Source of the DNA: Mesotaenium endlicherianum
Taxonomy: Eukaryota; Streptophyta; Zygnematophyceae; Zygnematales; Mesotaeniaceae
NCBI GenBank assembly: GCA_009602735.1
Contig: WELA01004268.1
Location: forward strand, 1,673,816 to 1,713,950
Direction of reading: 5' to 3'
Length of the DNA: 40,135 nt
In this document: in pieces, positions 10,787 through 23,800 of the stretch
How positions within the stretch are numbered: position 1 is the first letter of the stretch
Layout: the number at the start of each line of letters is the position of its first letter
Notes under the pieces: model-generated
Seen by the model: only the letters and a program-made list of their open reading frames with translations
Databases searched by the model: none
Told to the model about the DNA's origin: nothing
Program-made: the position numbers and the translations under genes

Positions 10787-13700
10787 ATGTTGTGCATCAA
10801 AACGCCATTGCCTGCGTCACAACTGCTGTATTCGGGCTTACTCTTGCCTTCGAAAGCCTCTCCAAGACGTTTACTCGCAATTAGTCCGTCCATTCCATCT
10901 CGGAAGGAGTCTCATCTGGGTTCCCTCCGTACCGTCAAGCCACTTACCCAGAGCTGGTGTTTCGCTACTAGAAGCATTTTCACTAATTCATCAACAACTG
11001 CTACTTCCGGTGCAGCCATCAAAATGAGCAGCGAGGCCAACAATATGAAGGGCAAAGTCTGCATAGTTACAGGTGCAAATACAGGTATTAAAGATCCAGG
11101 CGAATTACCTCCTACTCTATCTCAGTGGGACGCTGCATAGTACAAATACGTAGATGTAGAATGATACTATGCATAATCGTGCCAGGTAAAGATGGTTTCC
11201 ATCAGATTGTGTCTGTATGAGCTTCTTTGTAGTGCATAAAAGTTGTTGCTTGGGAAGGTCCTACAACAAGCTCATGTTGGTTGGTCGCAAGTGGATCCTT
11301 GCTATTTGGCAACGCAGGTGCCAACGTGAAGCTAATGACATCATAGTCCAATATATTGTGTACCAGAACGTATCAACTGTGCAATAAGTGTCTCACGCTG
11401 AGGCTTGTACATAACCTTACGCTGTCAAGCTAAGGAAATAGCTCAAAGTATCATTTATTGATCCATTGTCTACCATATGCAGCTGCGTTCTGTCTCACTC
11501 TGAGGCTTGTACATAACCTTATGCCGTCAAGCTAAGGAAATAGCTAAAAGTATTGATCCATTGTCTACCATATGCAGCTGCATTTCATTATTTATTTTTT
11601 CATATTGACTAGCTTCAGAAGAGCTTACGTTCGATTGATTTATCTACTTTTTGCCTGCGCCATATTGGAAAGGACATTCAACCCATGTTACAATGCTTGC
11701 TCCTAATGACGGGACTCAGTTCAGGCGATCCAGTTGACTGAAACTTGTGCCCTGTGCCCTGTAACATGGTCCTGGCGTAAAATACAAGTACAAGTATGAG
11801 TGGAATAGTAAGCTAGTGCCAGGTGTTGGTTTGCAGGCATGGGTGTGGTCATAGCGAAGGAGCTGGCCCTCAAGGGTGCCTCCGTGGTGATGGCTTGCAG
11901 GTCTGAAGCTAAAGGCAAAGCAGCACAGGACTTAGTGCTTCGGGCCGTAAAAGCTCGTGGAGCAGAGGGCAAGGCAGAGTTTGCATCCTTAGACCTCTCA
12001 TCACTTGCTTCTGTCAGGTGAGGGGATGAGAATACGCTTCCTTAGTGTCATATCTTAGATTCTTTCTTTGTCAAGATTCATTATTTTGACCGTGGCAGGT
12101 CATCGTCAGCTTATTAGCATATAGTATGCATGCTTAGATATTTGATGCTGTCGTTTCTCTCAAGTTAGAAGTTGAAACCTTTTGTAGCTCGAACAGGTTG
12201 GCGTCTGTGCTTGTTCTACGTCTTATTCTTGCGCTATTTTCGAACTAAATAGTCGGAGCGTGAGATTGCAGAGCGTTTGCAGACGGCTTTATCAGGCAAC
12301 ATGGGCAATTGGATTGCCTGATCAATAATGCCGGCATCATGGTTCCTCCTCATTCCTATACAGCAGACGGATTTGAATCGCAGTTTCAGGTACGACAATG
12401 GCCCTTACTGTGCGGTGAACTGAATACGTGGTGCTTGTCCTTTACGGCTCTCCTGCCATGATGGACGCCCATTGTTTCCACGTAGTTCTCAAGGAGGCAG
12501 GCTCTGAAACACCTCTGTATTGTCACCCGTCACTTGCCTCTCTGGACACTCCATAATGGTGAACTCTGTACATGAAAAGAGTTGCAACGGAAGGGTGTGG
12601 TGTCTCTGTGTACCCAAGTTTTAAGCGAACCTACGAGGGGGGAAAGATTATGTTACACGCACATCAATGTGACCTTGTAAGGGTTGACCACAGACACATT
12701 ATCTGGAGCATTGCATGTAGTTTGTAAAGCTCAAAAGTCTGCTTTGCTTCTTTGTCTTGCTGTATCATTGTCACCTGCTGACAGTGGATGATGTGTCACG
12801 TGGGTGCAGGTGAATTACCTGTCACACTATCTCTTGACCCGGCTCCTGTTGCCGGTGATGGAGAAGAGTGCTGGCACCCCCTCCATTGTCCACGTGTCTT
12901 CTCTTGCAGGGGAGCGGGTGAGCTTGAAGAAGGTACTGAACACATCTGCACGCGGAATGTGCAAAGAGCATCTGCCTGCACGTCCTGCTAGTTACGGCTC
13001 TTAATGTAAATTGAATTCTGAGGGCCAAAAACTTGTGTGCAAAGCATTTGAATGTATTTGAACATGCGGCGTGTAGGCTCGGTACACAAAGTAATTATTT
13101 TGTGCTCTGCTATATATTAGTGCTGCTGCATGTGTGATACCAATGGCTCATGGCTGACAGAAGCTCTGGGACTGCTTGCCGTGATTCAGAGTAGTGGCGC
13201 CCCATCCGCTCACTAAATATACGAGTGTCTGAATTTGCAGGGAGAGTTTGGGAGCATTGCTCGCTGTGGGCCTGGTGAATATGAGGCATTTAAAGCTTAT
13301 CGGCAATCCAAGCTAGCTCAGGTACTACCTCCAGGTGTTGAGTGCTACAGTTATCAGTGTCGGCGACGTTCTGTCCACAGTTTCGGCAGCTCATGCTGCG
13401 GCGAGTAGGTCTACTTCACATTTCAAGCATAAAGGTTTGCCTAGTGCAGTATGGCCTTGAGGGGTTTCACCCTATGCTACATAATTGCTTGTAATCTTGT
13501 ATGGGTGTTTCAAATTCCCCCAGCAGGAGATTGTGGTTGTGTTCCCAAGTGCATGCATGGATCTCAGATGCGCCTGAAATATGATGTGCAGGTGCTCTTC
13601 ACGGTAGAGATGAACCGCAGGTTGGGTGACAAGGTGACTGTGAATGCAGTTCATCCAGGCATTGTGAACACAGACCTCTTCAACAGGTAGGCTCCTCTTG

Positions 13701-14764
13701 GCCGCTGCTGCATGAAGGTACACGTTACGACAAGAGACAATAGGGGAAGGAGGCTGTCATTGCATACAAATTGGCAAATGCGGGGGACATGTAGTGTTTC
13801 GTGCGTTGAATTGGCCCTTGTGGAGGAAGAGTTTATGCTCTGCTCATGAGAATTATGTTTTCTATCATTGACTGGTGATGCTCTCATTTTGGTAGTTAAC
13901 CTTACTGAAGCATGGACAAGGACTGTGCATGCAGAGGCTCAAATCCGCTGTTGAAGATGCTCATAGGACCTCTAGGGTGGGTCATGCAAGCCACGGGTGC
14001 TGTCTATACCCCTGCAAAGGTATATCTCTCCTTGAGGACACTGTTCTCATTCGCTATTATTTCACGTAATTTTCATGCACTAAATCTGCAAAGGCAATTT
14101 TGCTTTCTGAATCAATACACAGATACTTAGAAGTGCTATGTAATTTGTGATTTATACAGAGAATTTGTGAGGGATCATTCTAAAAACAAACATGAAATAT
14201 TTGCTGTCCAAATGCATCTGTGCACTGGTATGCACAAAATTGTGAAGGCTTGTTGTGCTTACAAGAGCACTTCTTTTGCTGTTCACTTCAGGTTGTTTAT
14301 TCCAAAAATACCCATATGTTGTTGCATATGTCAGCTGCCTGAGATTATTTTGCTGATGTTCACCTGTGCTTGTCTGCATTTTGCAGGGAGCTTCTACTGC
14401 TATTTATCTGGCCACTACTCCTCGGAGTGTGACGGGCAGCGGAGGTAAGCAATGAATTTTGGTGGTTTAAGGCACATAAATATGACAACCTTTATTCAGG
14501 TGGTTCAAGCTGTTCGTTTCTCCTCGAGATGTTGCATGTTCTTAGCAGTGCTTTCTTAGCACTTGTTCTGTGATTGTTTTCTGGCCGGCCTCGTAAAGTT
14601 AGACGCGTGCTATACTGTGTATGTTTTCTGATGACTGCTCTCATTGTTATCCAGGTTATTTTGCGGACTGTGCTCCAAAGCCCGCCAATCCGGTGGCTTT
14701 GGATCCAGCATTGGGAGAAGAGTGGTGGAATGAGAGTGCCCGTGCTGCTGGTATTGACCCTTGA
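10787..14764 (+). CDS. Short-chain dehydrogenase/reductase, retinol dehydrogenase/TIC32-like, with putative organelle-targeting extension
   Basis: Nine exons: 10787-11084, 11837-12017, 12272-12389, 12810-12932, 13241-13321, 13592-13686, 13935-14019, 14387-14444, 14655-14764. Phases close to 382 residues. The Rossmann core has TGANTGMG (~95-102) for NADP(H)/NAD(H), LINNAG (~176-181), VSS (~228-230) and the catalytic YRQSK (Tyr ~260, Lys ~264). VNAVHPGIVNTDL follows, and a C-terminal YFADC...EEWWNESARAAG segment is typical of the RDH11-14 and plant TIC32-like group. The first ~80 residues are rich in Ser, Thr, Leu and Arg and precede MSSEANNMKGK, so they look like a plastid or mitochondrial transit peptide; an internal start at 11023 is possible. 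Substrate is unknown. Intron 1 (11085-11836) contains a ~100-bp tandem duplication. Confidence 0.93.
11389..11586. repeat. Tandem duplication (102 and 96 bp) inside SDR intron 1
   Basis: Copy 1 (11389-11490) and copy 2 (11491-11586) abut. Both run from TGTCTCAC through GAGGCTTGTACATAACCTTA and GTCAAGCTAAGGAAATAGCT to CCATATGCAGCTGC. They differ by a few substitutions, a 7-base deletion in copy 2 and one extra base near the end. No coding potential. Confidence 0.9.
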
Positions 14765-15955
14765 AGCTTGAGAGGCTCAACCACATGTCTGGGGGGGGTG
14801 CCCCTAACTGGGTGAAAGTACGTGTTCAGATATGCCTCGCAGGTCAAAGCATGGGTGTAAAAAATCTTGTGGAGAAAAACTTTTTTGTTGTTGATTGTAT
14901 AAAAAATATCATATGAAAATGAGGTCAGGCTGGTAGTTCTATTCGAAGGAATTCATGGACGGTGCTTTGATTGTCTGTTGCATTGCTGGCTTTTATGATT
15001 CTGTGTTAGTGTAGGTTGAACACATACTCAGTTGTAGGTCTTCTCTTTTTAGCCAGCACTGGGCAACTTGTGTACCTTCGAGGTTTTCAAGTGCCTTTGA
15101 TCCTTAAGTACACAGTAGCATGAGTTATGAGTGCCCCTTGAAATTATAAAGAACCACAGGTTTGCTCACAAAGCAAACATTGAGGATGCATGTAGTCAAC
15201 ACATGTTTACTATACTTTTTGCGTGCACATACATGTCCTCTTACTTGTTTGTATCACTCTATTGCAACCCTGTTGTACAATTTCCTCTTGCAAATGTATC
15301 ATGATACTTCCAACTTAAATTGGTATGGACCCTGGAATTCTTAGATGTCAATGATGACCATGTACATGCAACTTTCAGTATTAAATCTTCTCCACCTTGA
15401 GGCAGCTAGAAACATTAAAAAAAAGAGCAATGGGTATAACACTAGCTACCTTTTGGCGGCATATATGGAAATAGAATGACTTGCACTTTGTTACAAGTAA
15501 CCTTTACATAGCCCACCTTGACCCTCTGAATGTGGTGGTGTGCATTCTACTGGAATGCATACCACTGATTGACGTATTTCTAGGAAGTAGGGGGTCATTC
15601 ACGTTGTCATGAATGAGCAAAAACCTCTGTGAAACTACATCCTTATCCTAGATGCAAAACACCTTTTTAACATACCTATCTGCTTTTTTTGATAGAAGAG
15701 AATCCTGGTAATATACCAGCTTCCATGAGTTGACAAAACTGTGCTCATACATGCCCATGTAAGATTTATATCTAGTCACCACCTGGTTGCCCGACTCTCA
15801 TAGCTTACGCACTCACCAATTTCCAACACGGAGGACAGAAGTGTAGATAGACCAAATACTATCTGTATGAAACAGGAGGCATACCTGTATTGCTTAGCAG
15901 CCTTCTCGTCAAACTTGGTAGCCCCACTCTGTAAGACCCTAACATGTGATCAAAA
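14765..15955. other. Convergent intergenic region between SDR and RPC9
   Basis: About 1.2 kb of fairly AT-rich sequence between two stop codons facing each other. A TGTAA at about 14857-14861, some 95 bases past the SDR stop, could be its polyadenylation signal. A small perfect hairpin (TGCATTC / GAATGCA, 15541-15559) is present. I see no supported coding exon or RNA gene. Confidence 0.4.
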
Positions 15956-17380
15956 TCAAGCGCCTGGCTCAACCTCTTCAGCTTCAGCTTCTTCTTCTTG
16001 CATAGGTGGTGCCGGTAAGATCTCAGAGATTGTCTCCACCAATTGATCCACCTTATCGCTTGATAGACGCTCATCACAATCTTCAACAACCTGCCATGAA
16101 AAATCCATGAATCCACGTCAAACCTCGTCCTTTCTCTTCAGTCAAAGAAAAAGCAACTATGACTTCATGCTAAAGTGCTGGCAGTTGCAGCCACTGCGTC
16201 AATCAGACTTCTCGACAATGCAAAGAATTTGCCAATATTAACACTGTGAATTTAATGACTGCATGCATCAAGGACATGAATAAATGAAGCCAATGCCCGT
16301 TGGAGTGACGAAGTCCCCATCAAACCACGAAAGAAAGCAGATTACCGCTTAGGAAGGTGACTGCTTCAATGGCCGTGTGATCCGCAGGAAAGAAGCGCAT
16401 GAAAGACCAGAATGTGGAGGGGATGCAAGAACAACGACAGACCCTCTGTCTACACGTGCCTCACATATGACTGCTAACTGCTACCACATGCGCTAAGGCA
16501 CAAAAAAATAAGCTCTGGTGGCAAGGAACAGAGTGCGAGGGAGAGCTTTTCTGTATCACAGTGTCCATCTTGCACAGACACATGAAGGAACTCACAAGAT
16601 GAATTTCAACAGCTGATGCTGGTCGTAAGTTGACAATTTGCAGCTTTTCTGCCTTTGTCAGGTTATACTCGTCAATTTTTTTCATGATCGCTGAAACACA
16701 CTCTCTATCCTGAGTAGCGGCAGGTGCAGTGGAAAGGTACTCGTATACCTGCGCAATAGGACAGATTGCAAACATCAACCGCTTCATTAATGCCATAGTT
16801 ACTCAGTTACTAAAAATTAACACTAATCGCTGCAAAGCAAGAGTCAAGGTGATGAGGTAAAAGGTTGCATGAAGCACCTGACACTCGGATGGAGTAGCAC
16901 CCATGCCTGAGCCAGCTAAGTCGGGCTCTCCCATAGCACCTCTATTTCTGAGAAGCTCAAGTACCTCAAAGTTTGTAAGAAGCGCTGAGGAGGCCTCCGC
17001 ACTGCACAGGTCCCCAGTCCCAACTTAGAGACGTCTGTATAGTATTCTGGTAGCTGCCCCTCAACCCTGTCCTGATTACAGCGGAAAGTTTTTACTCAAT
17101 CACATTCCTTCAAGTAGTCTCAATCAAATAGAAAGTACTAACTCCCCAACTCGCCCTCGACAAGAATCCAGCAAAAGCTTCCAACCATTATGCTAAGAGG
17201 GCATAGGATTTAGTTTCGCAATTGAACAAACCTAGAAAGACTTCGAACTTCACCTGAAACTATGAGCAAGTTGAAGGAGCTGTAAGAGAACAGAAGTATC
17301 ATCCCATGGCGACATAGGTAGGAAGTTAAGGTAGAGGTTAAAACCACTTACTCCGCAAACTGAGTTGGTGTACGACTCAT
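15956..17380 (-). CDS. RPC9: DNA-directed RNA polymerase III subunit RPC9 (CRCP/Rpc17-like)
   Basis: Four minus-strand exons: 17380-17352, 17001-16878, 16748-16596, 16090-15956. They give 146 residues, matching the family's ~140-150. Landmarks: ASSALLTNFEVLELLRNRG near the N-terminus, VYEYLSTAPAATQ, LTKAEKLQIVNLRP, SAVEIHLVVEDCDERL, and a Glu-rich C-terminal tail (QEEEAEAEEVEPGA). This is the Rpb4/RPC9 HRDC-like fold that pairs with RPC8 (Rpc25) in the stalk of Pol III, needed for initiation on tRNA and 5S genes. The tiny first exon, which carries ATG and eight further complete codons, is chosen because its GTAAGT donor and phase fit exon 2 exactly; it is the least certain part. The gene is head-to-head with Ku70, 478 bases apart. 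Confidence 0.9.
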
Positions 17381-17858
17381 ACTTTTTATGTCAAACTCAG
17401 CATAAGCAGAGTCAGTACACGAGCAGACCAAAATGAGCACATGCTGGTGGAGGAACTAATTCGTGCATGTCTACTACAAGAACAACTGCTTGCGTCCGCT
17501 TGCAGATGAAGAGAGAGAGCAGCGATACACTTCGAGAACAACAGAAATAAGTGAATTAGCCAGGACAGCAAGCACGGAACGACACAAACTTCCACTCAAC
17601 GTTGACTCCTGTAGACATGCAAACTGGAGTCAGCTATAGCCGGAGTGAGTTTCTGCTGCGGTACAAAATCGTCTCAAATGTTCGAGGTTATCCCAGCGTG
17701 CAGTGGACAAAGGACACGTAACTTAACAAACCCAATTAGACTGGACTTCTCATACTTAGGACACAGTTTTGGGTGTCCCTTGACATATTTTGCTCTTTTC
17801 TCCTTAAATATTCATCGCTAGACGGGTTGTTGCCAAAGTAGTGTACGGTGCGGCAAAG
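17381..17858. promoter_or_regulatory. Shared upstream region of divergent RPC9 and Ku70 genes
   Basis: 478 bases between two divergent start codons. It should hold both promoters. TTAAATATTC at about 17804-17813, ~45 bases before the Ku70 ATG, is AT-rich, but I would not call it a TATA box with confidence. No ORF with family resemblance is present. Confidence 0.4.
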
Positions 17859-20800
17859 ATGTCAGGCGAGTACAGTGATGTAGATGAAGACAACGAAAAT
17901 GAGGATGAAGAGGTGGGAATCGTCTCCTCTCTAATAGCCAAGACTGTGCGGAATTTTTTTTTTTTCCCCCTACATATGGAGTTGCGTTCATTTAGTAGCA
18001 CGTCATGTAGTCCTGAGCTCCTTCCCTTCTGTTTTGCCAGATCGAAGCAACTGTTGGAAAAGAGCTGGTTCTATACCTCATTGATGCAGGCAGAGATATG
18101 TTCTTGACCACGCCCGAGAATGTGAGCCTTCATTTCTGGTCTCTTTCTATCTATGTGGCCGAGACTCTCAGTTGTCAGAGCACTCTACCAGTCAAGTTTT
18201 TGCATGCATGCATGCATGCATACATAGACTGAAAATTATTGGAAAACTATAAGCTGTGACCCAAAATGTTCGTTTACAGTAGCGCCCACACACATAATGC
18301 AAGTACACATTTACATGAGGCCCCTTGGACTATGCAGCCGGAAAATACATACTTCAGCAATGTACTCACTTGCGTGGTGGAGGACCTTAAGGCGCGCATC
18401 ATATCCAGTTACTCTGACCAAGTGGGGGTCGCATTCTTTAACACAGTGAGTTCATCTCTGTCAACGCGAATCCTCTCCGGAACTCCCCTCATTGTTACGT
18501 ACGCACAAGCAGCTGAATGTACCAAAGTATTAGTCAGCTGTACCACTCCCTTACGTATTCTATTATGTTTATTATTATTATTATTTTTTGTAACGTTCAG
18601 GCCCACGTGCATATAAGTCCTTGTTGTGAGGCCGTGATGACTCACCATTTACGGCTTTATTTTTGGCATGAGTGTGTGTACGCAGTTGGGTGAGGGTATG
18701 TATTCTCTCTAGGAAGTGTGCTCATCAAGCATGGGTTTGGCTGAGCTGGGCAGAGGGAGAAGAAGAACTTGCAGGAGAATGCGGGTGTATATGTGCTGGA
18801 GGACCTGTCTGTGTTGTCCGCACAGCTCATCAACAACGTGCGCACTATCCCAGGTTCCCCTTTCCACCTCCAGCTCTTGACGGATCTGTGATAAGGAAAT
18901 CAGGTTGAATATATTTGTGCAAATGTAAGGATGGAGCAACAGAAACATAAACTTAGGACAGGAACATATGCACGATTGTACATAAAATTTGAGTGTATAA
19001 ATGTTTATTCATTTGCATGTGCAGATATACATCCTCGTGCATACGTTCTGATTAATAGACATGACTATATATTTACACGTACAAATGTAGATATACAGAC
19101 AAGATGTGTATTTACACGTAGTATGGTAATACGGTTCTATTACCTCATGGGGGTGCCCATGCCCATCCTATACATGTCTTTTGTACAGAAGCACTATTTA
19201 ACCAGTAAAATCCATGGGAAGCAGAATTTTAAACTCCTTCCCCCTCCCCCCCAACCAGGGGCTTGCGGTCATCCTGCTTCACGTCTAAGACAGTGCCACG
19301 TGGCGATCATGCAGAGCGGTTTGAGGCAGAGATAGGCAGCAGCAGCATAAGCGCAGCCATTTCTGAAGGCTCCAGGAACAATCCTCTGTAAGGCTCCTCC
19401 ACTCACCCCCCCCCCCNNNNNNNNNNNNNNNNNNNNNNNNNNNNNNNNNNNNNNNNNNNNNNNNNNNNNNNNNNNNNNNNNNNNNNNNNNNNNNNNNNNN
19501 NNNNNNNNNNNNNNNNNNNNNNNNNNNNNNNNNNNNNNNNNNNNNNNNNNNNNNNNNNNNNNNNNNNNNNNNNNNNNNNNNNNNNNNNNNNNNNNNNNNN
19601 NNNNNNNNNNNNNNNNNNNNNNNNNNNNNNNNNNNNNNNNNNNNNNNNNNNNNNNNNNNNNNNNNNNNNNNNNNNNNNNNNNNNNNNNNNNNNNNNNNNN
19701 NNNNNNNNNNNNNNNNNNNNNNNNNNNNNNNNNNNNNNNNNNNNNNNNNNNNNNNNNNNNNNNNNNNNNNNNNNNNNNNNNNNNNNNNNNNNNNNNNNNN
19801 NNNNNNNNNNNNNNNNNNNNNNNNNNNNNNNNNNNNNNNNNNNNNNNNNNNNNNNNNNNNNNNNNNNNNNNNNNNNNNNNNNNNNNNNNNNNNNNNNNNN
19901 NNNNNNNNNNNNNNNNACCCCACCCCCTCCCGCCCTTTCCCGCCAGTCCCTGCAGCCCCTGCGTAAGTCGAGCCAGATGTGATCGAGAGACTGGATGACT
20001 GCTGGGTAGCAGCTCGGCAGCGTGCCTTTAACCCAAACAACGACAACGTGTGCGTCGAGCTGCTCAGCCCGTCCGTCATCGTACTCCGTGCCTGGGGTCT
20101 ACTGTGCACGCTGTCCTGCTCATCTGGGTCGTTTAGGTTCAGTCAGTAAAGGCACAGGCCTTGCAATCTGTCTATCTGGTCGTCTGTTTTCTGTCTGTGG
20201 ACATGGGCGAGTGGGCCATGGCTGCTCAGGCGAACGCGGCAGGCATTGCTCTCCGGTAAGAGAGCAATGTGCCCTCTGTTGAAGGATGGTGTAACCGCCA
20301 GTTATAATTATTCATTTTTTTGGTATGTCACCGGTCGGGTCCCTCCCATGACTGTCCGCGTGAGTTTGCGGGCTGGTGTCTGAGCGGCTCTGTGTTTGCT
20401 GCTGCGGGTGGAGGGGCTGCAGGTACGATGCTGTGTACGTGACACCTGACATCTCTACCCGCCCTCTCCGCGCCCTCTTGCCCCCCCCCCCGCTCGCCCG
20501 CCCGCCAGTCCCTCTTTCCCTCCCTCTCTCCTCTCTGTAGATCTGAAGCGTAGCATGACGCACTCTGCAGAGCAGACACTCAGCAGGTGTGCAAACTCCC
20601 ATACTCCACTCCGACGAGCGCGAAGCAGCTGCACCCCCCAAGGCCAGAAGTGGAGCGCATCCCAGTTCGCAAGTACGCAGCAAGCAGTCGCCGTCATACG
20701 GCCATGGTGGTGGTCTGCCAGCTGAAAGACGGGAAGCAGCACTCTCCCGGCCTATGGCTGTGCCTCGGGCAGCATCCACCTCGACCGCACTCACCTGCGG

Positions 20801-23800
20801 AGGGTGGTACCCATTGCATGCCGGCTCTGCTGCTGCGTCTGCCCACTGACTGACAGCTGCTCGTGGGGCGTGCGGGGAGGAGGTGACCGTGGCAGGGGGG
20901 TCGCTCAGACGATGCTCAAGAGCGGGTGCGGCACCACCTGCCCTCTGCTTTGCAACCCCGTGCATGCACCGTCATCCCCTCGTCAATCACCATGCCTCTG
21001 CTGGGGCTTGGTGCATGCCGGTGGCTTGCACCGCTCAGCTACCGCAAGTGAATGGAAAGAGTGTCTGGTGGGTTGCCGTGGTGATCCAACTTCGGGCGGT
21101 GGGCAGACGGGCTGGGGGGCGGCCGAGTGGGTGGGGCCGCAGGTGCGGCAGTGATATGGGCAAGGGGAACGTAGTGTGTGCTTGAGTGTGCACGTATGTG
21201 TGTGTCTGTGCCTGTGCATGCATGTGCACATTTGCGCGAGCGTGTGCGTGCGTGTGCGCGCGCACGTGGACTTGCACGGGGCACGCGTTGTCGTGCAGCT
21301 ATCAACTAGTTGAGTGCCACGGCCCCTCTGCGCGTGCATGTGACGGATTTTGGAGCTGGGCGGGACCAGGGGCAAGAACGTGGACAAGCGCGTGCTGCTC
21401 TTCACCAACAACGACGACCCCTTTGCTGAGGCGGGGGAACGCGCTCGGCAGGACATGCACCGGACTACAGTCCAGAAGGCTCTGGTGCTCCCTCCCTCCC
21501 ACCCTCCCTTTCATTCTGCTGCCTCCTCTTCTTTCCCCTGCCTCCACTCCCTGCTTGCCTCGCCCTCCGTGGAGCATACAGACTAGCGACGAGATGGGAG
21601 GCCCTGCATATCGTGACAGAAGCACTGCAGGGTCCCAGCTCCGCAGGGCTCAGTGGGCTGTGAAACCCTAAACCCACGAACCCAATTTTTAGGGCGTCCA
21701 TTGGAGTTGGTTTTGGTCCATCATCAATCACAAATTGGTGAAATGGGGGGAGTGGCGTGCTTCCCTCTTTTGCCCTGAGCCTTGGACGCCTATCCGTAAA
21801 ACCCTGAACACGCCCACGGAGCTCTGCATGGTGCAGTGCGTGCCTTTCAGTATTTGTCCGTATGCTCGTGGACATGCGCCATTATCGCCTGTTACGCCAT
21901 ATGCTGTTCGACTCCCTGTGTCACTCCGAGGCACTCGGGTGAGGGCTGAGATGCTAGAAGGTGGGCATTTGTTGTGCCAATAGGTCGTTGCTCTACTTAT
22001 GCTGTGTTCTAGATACTCACAGATTTCGTTCTGGAGGTGTGTGGGACCCCAGGTGTATGTTGTGTGGCTTGTTGGGAGGGTGAAGAAGGGGGGGGGAGGG
22101 GGGGAAGGGTGAGGAGACCTACAATGCAAATCATGAGCGCTGTTGTGCATGACGCTCGTTGTGACGGTGCGGCTGGGTGTGCCATGTGGCGTGTGCAGGA
22201 TGCGCAAGACGTGGGCATCAGCTTCGATCTGTACCCCATGTCGCGCCCGGGGGGGGACCGCTTCACCATGTCCACCTTCTACGCTGTGAGTGAGTGAGAG
22301 AGTGTGAGAAACAGGAAGCAAGGGAGCGCCTCTGCCACCTCTACTGCCATCTCCCCCCCCCCCCTCTCTCACATGCACACTTCTCTCGCTATTTTTCCCT
22401 GACTGGTCTTAGGTTGTCCACAAGTGGGCAAGTGGGCAAGTGGGCAAGTGGGCAAGTGGGCTTCTCGGCCGTGTACAGTCCTGCAGTCACGCTTTCTCTC
22501 ACTAATTCTTCTAAGTACCTCTTTATGAGCCTCTGTGTGACCTCCAACTCCGCCCAATTGAGCGATGAAGTCTTGAACCAGTTGCGACTCTACCTGGCAC
22601 CTGTCAAATGTGAAGTGGGTTCCCCGGCAAGTGCTGCTAGTGACCTACAAACTCCTGTCTTCTACCTTCCCCTCTCTTTCCCCCTCTCTCTCAGAGACCA
22701 CCCGCACGCATGCACCTGTCATGCCCGTGGCCTTTGCAGAAGCCTGTGCTCATGTCTACCGCATGCGTGTGCATGTAACCGAGTCCTTTGCTGCTACTGA
22801 AGCAAGCGCTCCAGAACCAAGCACTGCCCTGTGTAGAATCTTCTTGCGTGTATGCCTCACCCCGTCCTCTGGCGCAGTACTAGGGCCATAGGCTGCGCAG
22901 GCCCAGGTGCACATCAAAGGCCAGGGTGAGGCGGCATTGGAGACTGACTTGTGGCACGAGCGTGAGCGTGCGCGTGAGCAGGACATGATTCAGGGGCAGG
23001 ACGAGGACGAGCGCTCGCAGATTGTGGACAACGCCTCTAACCGGTACGAGCTGCGAGCGAGCTTGCCCTGCACCCAGCACCCGGCTGGCTCTGAGAGCAC
23101 TCGTAGGGGGAGCTCGGTTGAGCACGCTTGTGTGTGTGTGGGTGTGCTCCTACCAACACTGCCGCATGGTCACATGCTCCTCCTGCAGGTAGTGCTGGCG
23201 CAGGTCCGCGTCTATGTTTGCCACTTGATGTGAGCGCATCAGCCTCTGCCTTTCAGGGGCCCTCGAGTTCTGTCGCATTCATGGTGTGTAGGGCTGTGAC
23301 GTCAGTGTGCACGTGTGCAGGTGGGTGTCCGTTTGGTGTGGGCGTGGTGGTGGTGCGTGCAAGGGGTGTGCACGAGTGCTCTGTGGCTTGGCATGTGTGC
23401 TCGTGGGAGAGCGTCTGAGAGAGGGAGAAGGGCGTGGGGCTGGGGGGCGGGGCTAGGCTGGAGGAGCTGCGCAACCAGCTGAAGAAGAAGAGCTTCAGGA
23501 AGCGCATGGTGAGGCGCGTGCTCTTCTCCGTGGCCCGCGCCTCCGAGATCGCGCTCAAGTCGTACGCCATGATCAGGCCCGCCAAGATCGGTGAGCCCCA
23601 GGCCCGGGGAGCGAGAGCATCAGAGGGACAGGCAGAGAGGATTAGAAGGAGAGGAAGCGCCTAGTCTGTATGCCCGCCACCGTCTAGTTGCGCTGCGGCT
23701 GTGCCATCGCCATGTGCTTGCTCTGGTCCAATGCTGAGCCCACCGCAGAATGCCAGAGCCGAAGATGTCTGGCGTGATACGTGAGCATGTCGTTGAAAGG

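Noticed and set aside
15541..15624. Small inverted repeats as a transposon end or terminator
   Set aside because: Stems of 6-7 bases only, with no matching partner at the other side of the spacer.
17841..17858. In-frame extension of Ku70 upstream of 17859
   Set aside because: It would begin with GTG. The first ATG at 17859 gives the acidic N-terminus expected of the family.
19285..20109. Long minus-strand open frame across 19285-20109
   Set aside because: Most of it is the N gap read as unknown residues; the flanks are the antisense of Ku70 intron and exon sequence.
21662..21690. Telomere or chromosome-end relic
   Set aside because: Fewer than two CCCTAAA units inside a Ku70 intron; too short to claim a fusion or healed break.
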